62,658 nt of DNA. It comes from an uncultured Oscillospiraceae bacterium (GTDB lineage Bacteria > Bacillota > Clostridia > Oscillospirales > Oscillospiraceae). The notes under the pieces were generated by a model. The model did no database searches, had not been told where the DNA came from, and saw nothing but the letters and a program-made list of their open reading frames with translations. Made by a program: the position numbers and the translations under genes. The stretch lies in assembly GCA_947626085.1 (NCBI GenBank), contig CANQQU010000006.1, forward strand, positions 1-62,658. The letters are read 5' to 3'. Below, in pieces: positions 49,205-59,011 of this stretch; the first letter of the stretch is position 1; each line of letters starts with the position of its first letter.

Positions 49205-51976
49205 TTACAGCTCCAGCTCGTCGATCACGGCGGCGCACCGGGGGCACAGGCCCCGGCTGTCCGGGGTGGTGGTGAAGTTCCAGCAGCGGGGGCACTTGTC
49301 CCCCTTGGCCTCGGTGACGCCAATGGTCAGGCCGGGATAGACGACGCTTTCGCCGGTCACAGCCCCCTCGGAAGGCGCCTCAAAGGCGCAGGAGGAGACG
49401 ATGAACAGCTGGGCAAGGTCCAGGCCCTCCAGCTCCTCCGGCCGGGCAGACAGGCTCACATGGGCCTCCAGGGCCTTGCCGATCCGCTTATCCCCACGGG
49501 CCCGCTCCAGCACGCCGTTGACCTCCTGGCGCAGGGCAATGACCTTGTCCCACCGGGCCATTTCTTCGGCGCCCAGGGGATAGGCCCCCAGGTCCTGGGG
49601 CATCTGGTTTAGCAGGATGTTCCGGGTGTCGTCCCCGGGGCGGTGGGGCATGGACTGCCAGATCTCGTCGCAGGTGAAGGGCAGGATGGGGGCGAACACC
49701 TTGGCCAGACTGTCCAGGATATAATACAGGGCGGTCTGGGCGGAGCGGCGGCGGAGGCTGTCCCGGCCGTCGCAGTAGAGCCGGTCCTTCAAAATGTCCA
49801 GGTAGAAGCTGGACAGCTCCACCACGCAGAAATCATTCACCGCGTGGGACACGGTGTGAAATTCATAGTCCAGGTAGGCCTTCCGGCACTGCTTCACCAG
49901 GCTGTCCAGCCGGGTCAGGGCCCAGCGGTCCAGGCTGTCCATGTTCTCCGGAGGCACCAGGCAGTCGGCGGTAAAGTCGGAGAGGTTGCCCAGGCAGTAC
50001 CGGGCGGTGTTCCGGAATTTCAGATAGTTCTGGCTCAGCTGCTTGAAGATCTCCCCGGAGCAGCGAACGTCGGCGTGGTAGTCGGAGGAGCCGGCCCAGA
50101 GCCGGACGATGTCCGCGCCGTACTGCTTGATCTGGTCGTTGGGGTCCATGCCGTTGCCCAGGGACTTGTGCATGGCCCGGCCCTGGCCGTCCACGGTCCA
50201 GCCGTGGGTCAGCACCTGCTTAAAGGGCGCGCCCTGGCCCAGAGCGCCCACGCTGGTGAGCAGGCTGGACTGGAACCAGCCCCGGTACTGATCCGCTCCC
50301 TCCAGGTACACGTCCGCCGGCCACATCTCGGGCATCCGGCGGCGCAGGGCGGCATAGTGGGTGGAGCCGGAGTCGAACCAGCCGTCCAGGGTGTCGGTCT
50401 CCTTGTCGAAGGTTTCGCCGCCGCAGTGGGGGCACTTGAGACCCTGGGGGATCAGCTCCATGGCGTCCTTCTCGAACCAGATGTTGGAGCCATGCTCCCC
50501 AAACAGGGCGCTGATGTGGTCGATGGTCTCGTCGGTGCAGACGGGCTTGCCGCAGTCCTTGCAGTAGAACACGGGGATGGGCAGACCCCACCGACGCTGC
50601 CGGGAGATGCACCAGTCCGCCCGCTCCCGGATCATGCTGATCATCCGGTCCTGGCCCCAGGCGGGAGTCCAGGACACGTCCTGGCAGGCCGCCACGGCCT
50701 GATCCTTGAAGGCGTCCACGGAGCAGAACCACTGGGGGGTGGCCCGGAAGATAATGGGGTTCTTGCACCGCCAGCAGTGGGGATAGGAGTGGGTGATCTG
50801 CTGGGAGGCGAAGAGCGCGCCGCTCTGCTTCATGTCCTCCAGGATGATGGGGTTGGACTCCTCGGTGGTCAGCCCGGCGTACTTGCCGGCGTACTCCGTG
50901 TGGCGGCCCTGGTCGTTGACGGGCACCACCAGGTCCATGCCGTAGCGCATGCAGGTCTGGTAGTCGTCGGCGCCGAAGCCGGGAGCGGTGTGGACGCAGC
51001 CGGTGCCGGAGTCCATAGTGACGTACTCCGCGTTCACCAGCCTAGAAGTCTTGGGCAGGAAGGGGTGGTCCGCCGTCATGTTCTCAAAGAAGCTGCCGGG
51101 GAAGGAGGCCAGGACCTGATAGTGGTCAAAGCCGCCGATGGCCATCACCTTGTCCGCCAGGGCCTGGGCCAGGATATAGGTCTCCCCGTTGTCCGCCTTG
51201 GCCAGGACGTACTCCTCCCGGGGGTGGAGGCACACGGCCATGTTGCCGGGGAGGGTCCAGATGGTGGTGGTCCAAATCACGAAGAAGATCTTTTCCCCGG
51301 CAAACTGGGAGAGCTTCCCCTGGTCGTCGGCAAGGGGGAATTTGACGAAAACGGAGGTGCAGGGGTCGTCCTGGTACTCGATCTCCGCCTCGGCCAGAGC
51401 CGTCTCGTCCTTGGGGCACCAGTAGACGGGCTTCAGGCCCTTATAGATATAGCCCTTGCGGTACATGGCCCCGAAGACCTTGACCTCCTCCGCCTCGAAG
51501 GCCTTGTCCATGGTCCGGTAGGGGTGCTTCCAGTCCCCCACCGCTCCCAGGCGCTTGAACTCGGCCATCTGCCGCTGGACATAGCTCTCGGCAAAGGCCT
51601 CGCAGGCGGAGCGGAACTCGGGGACGGGCATGGCCTTCCGGTTCAGCTTGTTCTTTTTGATAATGGCGGACTCGATGGGCATACCATGGTTGTCCCACCC
51701 GGGGATAAAGGGGGTGAAATAGCCCATCATGGCCCGGGAGCGGATGATGAAGTCCTTCAGCGTCTTGTTCATGGCGGTGCCCATGTGGATATCGCCGTTG
51801 GAAAACGGCGGGCCGTCGTGGAGGACGAAGGGGGGCTTGTCCTGATTCTTTTCCAGCATCAGGTTGTACAGGTCCATGTCCTCCCACTTTTGCAGCATTC
51901 CCGGTTCCCGGTTGGGAAGGTTCGCCTTCATGGGAAAGTCGGTTTTCGGCGTGATGATGGTGGATTTGTAATCCAT
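49205..51976 (-). CDS. ileS: Isoleucyl-tRNA synthetase
   Basis: A 923-residue class I synthetase. The HIGH motif is present as HMGT in GPPFSNGDIHMGTAMNK, and a C-terminal zinc site is seen in CPRCWNFTTT and LCPRC. The KMSKS loop reads GRAMHKSLGN, which departs from the usual KMSKS. AGGAGG lies nine bases before the ATG. A T-box leader with an Ile specifier lies upstream, so expression should rise when charged tRNA-Ile falls. Confidence 0.95.
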   Translation of the reverse strand: MDYKSTIITPKTDFPMKANLPNREPGMLQKWEDMDLYNLMLEKNQDKPPFVLHDGPPFSNGDIHMGTAMNKTLKDFIIRSRAMMGYFTPFIPGWDNHGMPIESAIIKKNKLNRKAMPVPEFRSACEAFAESYVQRQMAEFKRLGAVGDWKHPYRTMDKAFEAEEVKVFGAMYRKGYIYKGLKPVYWCPKDETALAEAEIEYQDDPCTSVFVKFPLADDQGKLSQFAGEKIFFVIWTTTIWTLPGNMAVCLHPREEYVLAKADNGETYILAQALADKVMAIGGFDHYQVLASFPGSFFENMTADHPFLPKTSRLVNAEYVTMDSGTGCVHTAPGFGADDYQTCMRYGMDLVVPVNDQGRHTEYAGKYAGLTTEESNPIILEDMKQSGALFASQQITHSYPHCWRCKNPIIFRATPQWFCSVDAFKDQAVAACQDVSWTPAWGQDRMISMIRERADWCISRQRRWGLPIPVFYCKDCGKPVCTDETIDHISALFGEHGSNIWFEKDAMELIPQGLKCPHCGGETFDKETDTLDGWFDSGSTHYAALRRRMPEMWPADVYLEGADQYRGWFQSSLLTSVGALGQGAPFKQVLTHGWTVDGQGRAMHKSLGNGMDPNDQIKQYGADIVRLWAGSSDYHADVRCSGEIFKQLSQNYLKFRNTARYCLGNLSDFTADCLVPPENMDSLDRWALTRLDSLVKQCRKAYLDYEFHTVSHAVNDFCVVELSSFYLDILKDRLYCDGRDSLRRRSAQTALYYILDSLAKVFAPILPFTCDEIWQSMPHRPGDDTRNILLNQMPQDLGAYPLGAEEMARWDKVIALRQEVNGVLERARGDKRIGKALEAHVSLSARPEELEGLDLAQLFIVSSCAFEAPSEGAVTGESVVYPGLTIGVTEAKGDKCPRCWNFTTTPDSRGLCPRCAAVIDELEL

Positions 51977-52009
51977 TGGGGTTGACCTCCTGAAATTCTA
52001 ATAAAATAA

Positions 52010-52043
52010 GCGCCTTTGTCTCTAAATTAAGAGACAAAGGCGC
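52010..52043 (-). terminator. T-box attenuator before ileS
   Basis: GCGCCTTTGTCTC pairs perfectly with GAGACAAAGGCGC; on the minus strand a T-rich stretch follows. It is the off-state hairpin of the T-box leader. Confidence 0.9.
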
Positions 52044-52235
52044 GAAACCTCTGCGGTACCACTCTCGTTCCGGGGGAGGCCCCGGCGCTTGCCGCGCTGT
52101 ATCGGGCGCGCCCGGCGTGGCCTACTGCTTTTCGGCACGCTGCTCGGAGGGGATACGGTCCGGCCTCCGCCGCTGCCTCGCACCAGCCGGCAGCTCTCTG
52201 AAGGGGGTGGGCCAAACCGCCTGTCCTCGTCATGG
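52044..52235 (-). promoter_or_regulatory. T-box leader for ileS
   Basis: The minus strand has AGAGTGGTACCGC, the T-box core that reads the tRNA acceptor end. Upstream lies stem I with CAGAGAGCTGCCGG and TGGTGCGAGGCAGC, and a specifier ATC in CCGTATCCCCTCC. ATC is an isoleucine codon, matching the gene it controls. The leader begins just after the divIVA gene. Confidence 0.9.
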
Positions 52236-52243
52236 CATTGCGG

Positions 52244-52996
52244 TTATTTCTTGTTGTTGTGGGTGGGGTCGTAATTCCGCCCGAACCGGAGATTGGTAAA
52301 CTTGCTGGTGGTGTCCGACGTGGGATGCTGGGGGGCCGCTTTGGGCGCGGACTCCTCCGTGGTGCCCACCAGGGACTCCAGGGTGTGGGCGATCTCGTCC
52401 GCTACGGCGTCCGCCGGGTCCGGCTGCTTGGGGGCCGGCGCGGGGCGCGCCGTCTTCTCATAGTCAAAGGCCTGTTGAGCGGGGGCGGCAGGCGCGGCGG
52501 GGGCTGCCGGCGCGGCAGTGGTAGCCGGGGCAGGAGTCAGGGGCTTGTTGGCCTCCTTGATCCGGTCCAGTGCCTGGATGCAGGCCCGGAGCTGCTCCTC
52601 GATCTCGTCGATCTTGGCGCTGGCAGCCCGGCGGGCGTCGTCCACCCGGGCGTTCTCCGCGGCGATCAGGCCGTCGGCGTTCCGGGCGTTCTCCGCCGCG
52701 GCGGCGTTGGCGTCGCTGAGCATCTTGGCGCACTTGGCCTCGGCGTCCTTCACCATCCGGTCGCAGGTCTTCTGGGCGTTGACAATGGCGTCCTTCATGC
52801 TGGCCTCGTTCTTCCGATACTCCTCCAGCTTGCTCACCAGGACCCGCATTTTGCTCTTGAGCAGGGCGTTCTCCTTGTAAAGGGTGATATAATCCTCGGT
52901 CAGCGGCTCCAAAAACTCGTCCACGGACTGCATATCATAGCCGCCGAAGGTAGCGCGGCTGAAGGAGACCTGATCGATTTGCTGCGGTGTAATCAT
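52244..52996 (-). CDS. divIVA: DivIVA domain protein
   Basis: A 250-residue protein with the DivIVA N-terminus (DQVSFSRATFGGYDMQSVDE), a long coiled coil from about residue 35 to 150, and an Ala/Pro-rich disordered tail. DivIVA binds curved membrane at poles and septa and recruits division or sporulation proteins. It follows sepF by 23 bases, as in many Firmicutes. The tail is unusually rich in Ala-Pro repeats. Confidence 0.92.
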   Translation of the reverse strand: MITPQQIDQVSFSRATFGGYDMQSVDEFLEPLTEDYITLYKENALLKSKMRVLVSKLEEYRKNEASMKDAIVNAQKTCDRMVKDAEAKCAKMLSDANAAAAENARNADGLIAAENARVDDARRAASAKIDEIEEQLRACIQALDRIKEANKPLTPAPATTAAPAAPAAPAAPAQQAFDYEKTARPAPAPKQPDPADAVADEIAHTLESLVGTTEESAPKAAPQHPTSDTTSKFTNLRFGRNYDPTHNNKK

Positions 52997-53019
52997 AAGC
53001 GCGATCCTTCCTTGATAAA

Positions 53020-53592
53020 TCAGATGTAACTCTCAACCTCGCCCTGGAAGGCCTCCAGGTCGCCGACGATATCCATGCTGTGGGGGCAGAAGAGATAGGT
53101 GGACTGGGCGATCTTCTTCACCTTCCCGTCCACGGCGTAGACACAGCCGGACAGGAAATCCACCACCCGGCGGGTCAGGGCCTTGTCCACATTCTCCATG
53201 TTGAGAATGATGGCCTTCCGGCTGCGCAGATCGTCCGCCGCCCGGGCGGCGTCGTCAAAGGCCTTGGCATGGAACAGAACGACCTCCTGCTTGCTGCCGG
53301 AGGAGCCCATGCTCAGGACCTGGCCGGAAAAGCCGCTGCTGCCCAGGCTGGAGCTGCCGGAAACGGAAGCCGCGCTGGAAGCTGTGGAAACCGTGGTAGA
53401 CGTAGAAAAGTCCGGAGTAGGATCCTGCTGGGCGGTGGACTGGGAAAAGGCCGACCCACGGCGGCCCTGCCGGGGAGCGGGATCTTCTTGGTCGTCGTCG
53501 GCGTAGTCTACCGGGTCTTCGTCGTCGTAATCATCGTAATCGTCGTCGGCGTAGGGCTGGGTGAATTTCTTTACATTGTCCCAAAAGCTCAT
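53020..53592 (-). CDS. sepF: Cell division protein SepF
   Basis: A 190-residue protein. After a short N-terminal helix (MSFWDNVKKFTQPY, membrane-binding in the family) comes a very acidic stretch, then a Ser-rich linker, then the SepF core (VLFHAKAFDDAARAADDLRS, NMENVDKALTRRVVDFLSGC). It aligns FtsZ filaments at the septum. The AGGAGG site lies upstream. It forms an operon with divIVA and the YggS gene. Confidence 0.93.
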   Translation of the reverse strand: MSFWDNVKKFTQPYADDDYDDYDDEDPVDYADDDQEDPAPRQGRRGSAFSQSTAQQDPTPDFSTSTTVSTASSAASVSGSSSLGSSGFSGQVLSMGSSGSKQEVVLFHAKAFDDAARAADDLRSRKAIILNMENVDKALTRRVVDFLSGCVYAVDGKVKKIAQSTYLFCPHSMDIVGDLEAFQGEVESYI

Positions 53593-53625
53593 AATTGATA
53601 TATCCTCCTAGTATGTTCCATCATT

Positions 53626-54333
53626 CTATGGCTGGGGCGCGGCGTAGCGCCGGGGACCGAAAATCGCAGTCCCTACACGCACCATGGTGCTTCCGCAGGC
53701 GATGGCGTCCGCGAAGTCCCCGGACATCCCCATGGACAGAATATCTACACATACATTATCGTATTTTTTTGCCCCAATGTCAACAGAAAGGTCTAAAATT
53801 TCTTGAAAAAATTTGCGATTCTCTCCCGAATTTTGGCAGATCGGGGGGACGGTCATGAGTCCGCGCACCCTTAACGCGGAAAAGCGGCCGAAATTTTCCA
53901 CCAGAGGCAGGATTTCCTCCGGGGCAAAGCCCCCTTTGCTCTCCTCCCCCGCCACGTTGACCTCCAGCAGAATGTCCTGGACAATGCCCTGCCGGGCGGC
54001 CTCGGCCTGGAGGGCCTCCAGCAGATGGAGCCGGTCGGCGCTCTGGATCAGAGCGACCTTGCCCACCACCTGGCGGACCTTGTTGGTCTGCAGCCGGCCG
54101 ATAAAGTGGACCGGCGCCCCAAGGTAGGCGTTCTCCCGGCTTTTCTGCACCAGCTCCTGGACCCGGTTCTCCCCGCAGCAGTCCACACCGGCGGCGATGG
54201 CCTCCCGGACGGCGGCGGCGTCATTCATCTTGGTGGCGGCGCAGAGCTGAATTTCCTCCGGCTTTCTTCCGGCGGCCAGCGCCGCCTGGGCGATCCGGGC
54301 CCGGACCCGGGCCACATTTTCCGCGATTGACAT
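53626..54333 (-). CDS. YggS-family PLP homeostasis protein
   Basis: A 235-residue PLP-binding protein with the lysine motif LCAATKMNDAAAV and VNVAGEESKGGFAPEEI, and GLMTVPPICQNSGENRKFF. It regulates pyridoxal phosphate supply and has no known catalytic activity. I start at 54333 (MSIAENVARV); an in-frame start 69 bases upstream lacks a ribosome site. It lies just before sepF, a common clostridial order. Confidence 0.9.
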   Translation of the reverse strand: MSIAENVARVRARIAQAALAAGRKPEEIQLCAATKMNDAAAVREAIAAGVDCCGENRVQELVQKSRENAYLGAPVHFIGRLQTNKVRQVVGKVALIQSADRLHLLEALQAEAARQGIVQDILLEVNVAGEESKGGFAPEEILPLVENFGRFSALRVRGLMTVPPICQNSGENRKFFQEILDLSVDIGAKKYDNVCVDILSMGMSGDFADAIACGSTMVRVGTAIFGPRRYAAPQP

Positions 54334-54398
54334 GGGACCCCTTCTTTCTCTTTCTTCCAAAAATGAACAGGGCGGCAGGAGCCCCGCCGCCCTGAGAT

Positions 54399-54641
54399 TC
54401 ACGCCCCCGGCGCCGCCGACTTCAGCGGGCGGAAGGGAGCAAGGGTGGAGATGGCATGCTTATAGATCATTTGCTGCTTGCCATCCGACAGAAGCACCAC
54501 CACATAGCTGTCAAAGCCAACGATGACACCCCGAAGCTGGAACCCGTTCATCAGGAACAATGTCACCGGGACCTTATCCCGACGCACCTCCCGCAAAATC
54601 GCGTCCTGCAAATTGACGGCTTCCTTGACTGCCTCAGACAT
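54399..54641 (-). CDS. hfq: RNA chaperone Hfq
   Basis: An 80-residue Sm-like protein with LQDAILREVRRDKVPVTLFL (Sm1) and VLLSDGKQQMIYKHAISTL (Sm2, with the YKHA signature). It forms hexamers that bind small RNAs and mRNAs. I start at 54641 with GAAGG seven bases upstream. It follows miaA, the classical hfq neighbour. Confidence 0.95.
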   Translation of the reverse strand: MSEAVKEAVNLQDAILREVRRDKVPVTLFLMNGFQLRGVIVGFDSYVVVLLSDGKQQMIYKHAISTLAPFRPLKSAAPGA

Positions 54642-54685
54642 ATGGATACCTTCTTTCTTTTGGGATACCCATATGGTAGCAGATT

Positions 54686-55621
54686 TCACTTGTCGGATTC
54701 GTGAAGAATCCGTCGGGCGCACGCAACAATTTTTGCGGGAGGGTCGTCCTCCTCCCAGGAGATCCACCGGATCGCCGGATTCCGGCGAAACCAGGTGAGC
54801 TGGCGCTTGGCGTAGCGGCGGCTGGAGCGCTGGACCGTCTCCACCGCCTGGGAAAGGGGCTCCACCCCGTCCAGCACCGCCAGAAATTCCTTGTAGCCGA
54901 TGGCCTGCATGGCGGTGGCCTCCCGGCGCACCCCGGAAGCAAGCAGGCCCCGGATCTCCTCCAGCAGGCCCCGCTCCACCATTTGCTCCACCCGGGCGTC
55001 GATCCGGCGGTACAGCGCCTGCCGGTCCGCGGCGGTGAGCCCCAGCCAGATTGGATCGTATTTGGGCGGGACGGTCTGGGTCCGGCGGTTGTGGGCCGTG
55101 ATGGTGCTGCCAGTCTGCAAATACACTTCCAAAGCCCGAAGGATTCGCTTTTTATCGGAGAGGGACAGCCGGGCGGCGGTCTCCGGGTCCACGTCCCGGA
55201 GGCGGGCGTACATGGCCTCCATTCCCGCCCGCTCCGCCTGGGCCTCCAGCTCCTCCCGGAGGCCGGGGACCGGCGCGGGGGCGAAATCCCCGCCTCGGAT
55301 CAGAGCGTCCATGTACAGTCCGGTACCCCCGGCCAGGATGGCCGTCCGGCCCCGGGCCAGGATGTCCTTCAAAATAGGCTCCGCCAGGGCACAGAACCTG
55401 CTGACGGAAAAATCCTCCTCCGGGTCCGCAACGCTCAGCATATGGTGGGGGACCCCATCCATTTCGTCAATGGTGGGCTTGGCGGTGCCGATGTCCATGC
55501 CCCGGTAGACCTGCATGGAGTCGCAGGAGAGGACCTCCCCATTTAACTCCTTGGCCAGGGAGACCGCCAGGGCGGTCTTGCCGGAGGCGGTGGGGCCGGC
55601 GATGCAGATGACTCTTTTCAT
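54686..55621 (-). CDS. miaA: tRNA dimethylallyltransferase
   Basis: A 311-residue enzyme that adds the isopentenyl group to A37 of tRNAs reading UNN codons. The P-loop GPTASGKTALAVSLA, DSMQVYRGMDIGTAKP and the later QLTWFRRNP motif are present. I start at 55621, where the protein begins directly with the P-loop strand. MiaB, encoded at the window's right edge, acts on its product. Confidence 0.95.
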   Translation of the reverse strand: MKRVICIAGPTASGKTALAVSLAKELNGEVLSCDSMQVYRGMDIGTAKPTIDEMDGVPHHMLSVADPEEDFSVSRFCALAEPILKDILARGRTAILAGGTGLYMDALIRGGDFAPAPVPGLREELEAQAERAGMEAMYARLRDVDPETAARLSLSDKKRILRALEVYLQTGSTITAHNRRTQTVPPKYDPIWLGLTAADRQALYRRIDARVEQMVERGLLEEIRGLLASGVRREATAMQAIGYKEFLAVLDGVEPLSQAVETVQRSSRRYAKRQLTWFRRNPAIRWISWEEDDPPAKIVACARRILHESDK

Positions 55622-55625
55622 CGTC

Positions 55626-56381
55626 TCACGCCCCCACCAGCACGCCCACATTCCCCCAGAGGGCAAGACGGATCAGCCCGCAGAGGAACAGGTGGGCGGG
55701 ATAATAAAAGTAGAAAAACCTGGGCAGCCAACGGCAGCTCCCCCGCTCTCCATTGTACCGGGCCAGCAGGGGGATGGTCAGCGCCACGCCCAGCTGCAAA
55801 ATACCATAGACCCGGTCAATGAACAGGAAGTACACCAGGGCGTAGACCCCGGCCCAGAGCAGCATCCCCGCCATTTGCCTTTTGAAATTGCCCCGGTTGG
55901 AGCCCATGGAGACGATGGCCATCACGGCGGGGCTGCTCCAGTTGGCGGGGAAGGCCAGGACGCAGCAGCCCATGACCCCCAGAACCCGCTGCCACGGCTT
56001 TTGGAACCAAGTCAGCTTCCCCTCGGAGATCGCCAGGGCCAGCAGCCCCAGGGCCAGGGCCCAGAGAACGCTGGTCTGGTTGAAGGCCGACGCCCGGAAG
56101 GGCACGAAGGAAATGCCGAAGGCAAAATTGTAGGCGAAGTGGGAAAGGAGGGCAAAGCCCAGGAGCCGCCCGAAATATTTTTTCCAGTCGTGGGTATAGT
56201 GATACCCCTCCGCCACGAAAAACCACATGATGGGGGCCGTCAGCCGGCCCAGGAGGTGGATCGCCAGAAAATACCACTCCGTGGGATAGCCGGGAAAAAG
56301 AACGTCGGTGAAGTGATCCAAGGTCATGGCGGCGATGGCGATGACCTTGAGCTGGTTTCCGTTCAAGCCCTTATGTCCCAT
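55626..56381 (-). CDS. TraX-family membrane protein
   Basis: A 251-residue membrane protein with seven or eight hydrophobic segments. It begins with GLNGNQLKVIAIAAMTLDH, the usual TraX opening, and has LLGRLTAPIMWFFVAEGYHY. Plasmid TraX acetylates pilin; chromosomal homologues in clostridia are uncharacterised. It lies four bases before miaA and three after mutL, so it is part of the operon. Confidence 0.85.
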   Translation of the reverse strand: MGHKGLNGNQLKVIAIAAMTLDHFTDVLFPGYPTEWYFLAIHLLGRLTAPIMWFFVAEGYHYTHDWKKYFGRLLGFALLSHFAYNFAFGISFVPFRASAFNQTSVLWALALGLLALAISEGKLTWFQKPWQRVLGVMGCCVLAFPANWSSPAVMAIVSMGSNRGNFKRQMAGMLLWAGVYALVYFLFIDRVYGILQLGVALTIPLLARYNGERGSCRWLPRFFYFYYPAHLFLCGLIRLALWGNVGVLVGA

Positions 56382-56384
56382 GGC

Positions 56385-58283
56385 CTAGGTCCTCTTGAAC
56401 TGCTTTTCCAGCTGCTTTTTGCTGAGGGTGACGCAGATGGGCCGGCCATGGGGGCAGTGCTTCAGGTCCTCCCGGGCCATGACCTGCTCCGCCAGGGCCA
56501 GCAGCTCCCGCTCGTCGGTGTGCCAGCCGGCCTTGATGGCGGCCTTGCAGGCCACGGTGTGGAGCAGCTCGTCCCGGACGTTCTCCGCCTTGGCTCGGCG
56601 GCCGTTGAGCAGATCGGCAGCCAGCGCCTGGACCGCCTCCTCCCCGTCGGCCTCGGACAGGTCCATGGGGATCTGCCGGAGCAGCACCGTATTTTCCCCA
56701 AACTCGTCGATCTCAAAGCCCAATTCCGCCAGCAGGGCCCGGTTTTCCAGCAGCTCCCCCGCTTCTCCGGGGGATAGTCGGCAGCTGATGGGCGTCAACA
56801 GGGTCTGGGAGGCGATGGGCTCCTGGTTGGCCCGGAGCTTGTCAAAGAGAATCCGCTCATGGGCGGCGTGCTTGTCGATCAAATAGGCGTTTTCCCCCTG
56901 CTCCACGATCAAATAAGTATGGTACAGCTCCCCCACCAGACGCCAGGGGGCCTCCTCCGGCATGGGCAGGGCCGTCTGCTCCGGCTCAGGGACCGGCTGC
57001 GGGACGATCTGGGGGGCCGGTTCCGGGTCGGCAGCGGGCACGGAGGCCGCCCCCAGGACGCGCCTTTGGGGACCGGGGTTCTCCGGCTTGGGAATCGCAA
57101 TCTGCTGCCGCAGGGGCAGCTTGGAGGCCGTGGCGGCGGCGGATACCGGGTCCGGCGCGGGGGCGGCGCGGAGGGTCTGGGAAAAAGCCCGGAACTCCGC
57201 CGGAGTCACGGTCTTGAAAAAGTCCTTCCGGGGCTCCTGCTGGACCGGCTGGGCCTTTTGGGCCCGCTGGGCCGAAAACTGGACCTGGGGCCGGTCCGGG
57301 GCCTTGTTCAATGCTCCCAGGACCCCGTACTGCACGCAGTCGAAAACCGCCTTTTCGTTTAGAAATTTGACCTCTGTCTTGGCGGGGTGAACGTTGACGT
57401 CCACCACTCCGGGGGGCAGGCGCAGGTGCAGCAGGCAGGCGGGGAACTTGCCCACCATCAGCTGGTTGCGGTACGCCTCCTCCAGCGCCGTGGTCAGGAG
57501 CCGGTCCTTCACCGGCCGGTCGTTGACAAAAAAGGTCTGCTGATTCCGGCTGGGCCGGGCGTCGCTGGGCTTGCAGACAAAGCCTGTTAAGCTGTATCCC
57601 TCCCAGCGGCTCTCCACCGGCACCATGGAAGCCCAGCTCTTGCCGTAGACGCTGTATGCCGCGTCCATCAGACTGCCGGTGCCGGGGGTGGAGAGGACCT
57701 CCTTCCCATCCTTGAGGAACCGGAAGGCGACGGACGGGTGGGCCAGGGCCTGGAGCTGGATGGCGGCGGCGCACCGGCTGCCCTCCACCGTGTCGGACTT
57801 CATGAATTTCATCCGGGCGGGGGTGTTGAAAAACAGGTCCCGGATCAGAATGGTGGTGCCCTCCGGGCAGCCAGCCTCGCTCTCCTCGGTGACGGTTCCC
57901 GCCTCCAGGTGGAGGCTCACCCCCGCCAGGCTCCCGGCGGTCTTGGTCAGCAGGTCCACCCGGCTCACGGAGGCAATGGCGGCCAGGGCCTCCCCCCGGA
58001 AGCCCATGGTGGTGATGGCGGCCAGGTCCTCCGCCTGCCGCAGCTTGGAGGTGGCGTGGCGGAGGAAGGCGGTGCGGGCGTCCTCGGGGGTCATGCCGCA
58101 GCCGTTGTCCGTCACCCGCAGGAAGGTCATGCCCCCGTCCCGCAGCTCCACGGTGATCTGGGAGGCTCCGGCGTCCACCGCGTTTTCCAGCAGCTCCTTG
58201 ACCACGGAGGCGGGCCGCTCCACCACCTCGCCGGCGGCGATCAGGTTGGCGATCTGGGGGGAAAGTTGAATGATTTTCGGCAT
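56385..58283 (-). CDS. mutL: DNA mismatch repair protein MutL
   Basis: A 632-residue protein. The GHKL ATPase domain has AAGEVVERPASVVKELLENA, VDAGA, DNGCGM and GFRGEALAAIASV. After a Pro/Ala-rich linker, the C-terminal domain has the metal-binding endonuclease signature IDKHAAHERILFD and the CPHGRP motif. So this is an endonuclease-type MutL, which nicks DNA without MutH. It belongs to an operon with mutS. Confidence 0.95.
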   Translation of the reverse strand: MPKIIQLSPQIANLIAAGEVVERPASVVKELLENAVDAGASQITVELRDGGMTFLRVTDNGCGMTPEDARTAFLRHATSKLRQAEDLAAITTMGFRGEALAAIASVSRVDLLTKTAGSLAGVSLHLEAGTVTEESEAGCPEGTTILIRDLFFNTPARMKFMKSDTVEGSRCAAAIQLQALAHPSVAFRFLKDGKEVLSTPGTGSLMDAAYSVYGKSWASMVPVESRWEGYSLTGFVCKPSDARPSRNQQTFFVNDRPVKDRLLTTALEEAYRNQLMVGKFPACLLHLRLPPGVVDVNVHPAKTEVKFLNEKAVFDCVQYGVLGALNKAPDRPQVQFSAQRAQKAQPVQQEPRKDFFKTVTPAEFRAFSQTLRAAPAPDPVSAAATASKLPLRQQIAIPKPENPGPQRRVLGAASVPAADPEPAPQIVPQPVPEPEQTALPMPEEAPWRLVGELYHTYLIVEQGENAYLIDKHAAHERILFDKLRANQEPIASQTLLTPISCRLSPGEAGELLENRALLAELGFEIDEFGENTVLLRQIPMDLSEADGEEAVQALAADLLNGRRAKAENVRDELLHTVACKAAIKAGWHTDERELLALAEQVMAREDLKHCPHGRPICVTLSKKQLEKQFKRT

Positions 58284-58294
58284 ACTTCCTCCTT

Positions 58295-59002
58295 TCAGGG
58301 GGCAGTCAGGACGGAGAACATGCCCCAGGCGTTCACCCCCATGTGGATGAGGATGGGGCAGGCAATGGAGCCGCTCTTTTCATAGGCCCAGGCCAGGATC
58401 AGCCCCGCGGGCAGGTATTGCAGGAAATTCAGCGCCAGCAGAGCGGGCTCGTACCGCCCCACATAGCTCAGCACATGGACGGCGCAGAAGGCCGCGGCGG
58501 AGATGGCGTAGGCCCAGGGCCGGCTCCACCGCCACAATCCCCGGAACACCACCCCCCGGTACAGGCTCTCCTCCGCCACGGGCACCAGGAAGACGGTCCC
58601 GAAGGCCATGGGCAGATATTCCAGCTGGACGCTTTGGTACACGGAGGCGTCGTTGACGTTCCCGAAGCCGGGGTAGAGCCGTGTCAAGATCCAGTCCAGC
58701 GCCAGGGCGGTCAGATAGTACGTCCCCAGGCCCAGCGCCGCCAGGACCAGGCTCTTTTTCCAGGTCTGGGGCAGCTCCTGAAAGGTCTTCCGCCAAAAGT
58801 CCCGGAAGATCCACCCAACCGCCCCAAAATTCACGGTGAAAAACACCACGTTTAGCCAGGGCGTGGACAGCAGCCTGCCGGTCAGATCGTTCAGCAGCAC
58901 CAGAATCTGAGGCAAAAAGATCAGCTGAAAGAGCAGATACCGGATCCCCCAGCTCCGCTCCCAGGGCGTCATATCGGGGCCCGGCGGCTTGATTCCATCC
59001 AT
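58295..59002 (-). CDS. CPBP-family intramembrane protease-like protein
   Basis: A 235-residue membrane protein with about seven hydrophobic segments. Family motifs EESLYRGVVFRGL (Glu-Glu-x3-Arg) and FCAVHVLSYV with the metal-binding histidine are intact. CPBP proteins are proteases or scaffolds in prenyl processing, bacteriocin immunity or stress; the role here, between mutL and mutS, is unknown. Confidence 0.87.
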   Translation of the reverse strand: MDGIKPPGPDMTPWERSWGIRYLLFQLIFLPQILVLLNDLTGRLLSTPWLNVVFFTVNFGAVGWIFRDFWRKTFQELPQTWKKSLVLAALGLGTYYLTALALDWILTRLYPGFGNVNDASVYQSVQLEYLPMAFGTVFLVPVAEESLYRGVVFRGLWRWSRPWAYAISAAAFCAVHVLSYVGRYEPALLALNFLQYLPAGLILAWAYEKSGSIACPILIHMGVNAWGMFSVLTAP

Positions 59003-59011
59003 AGCGCCCTC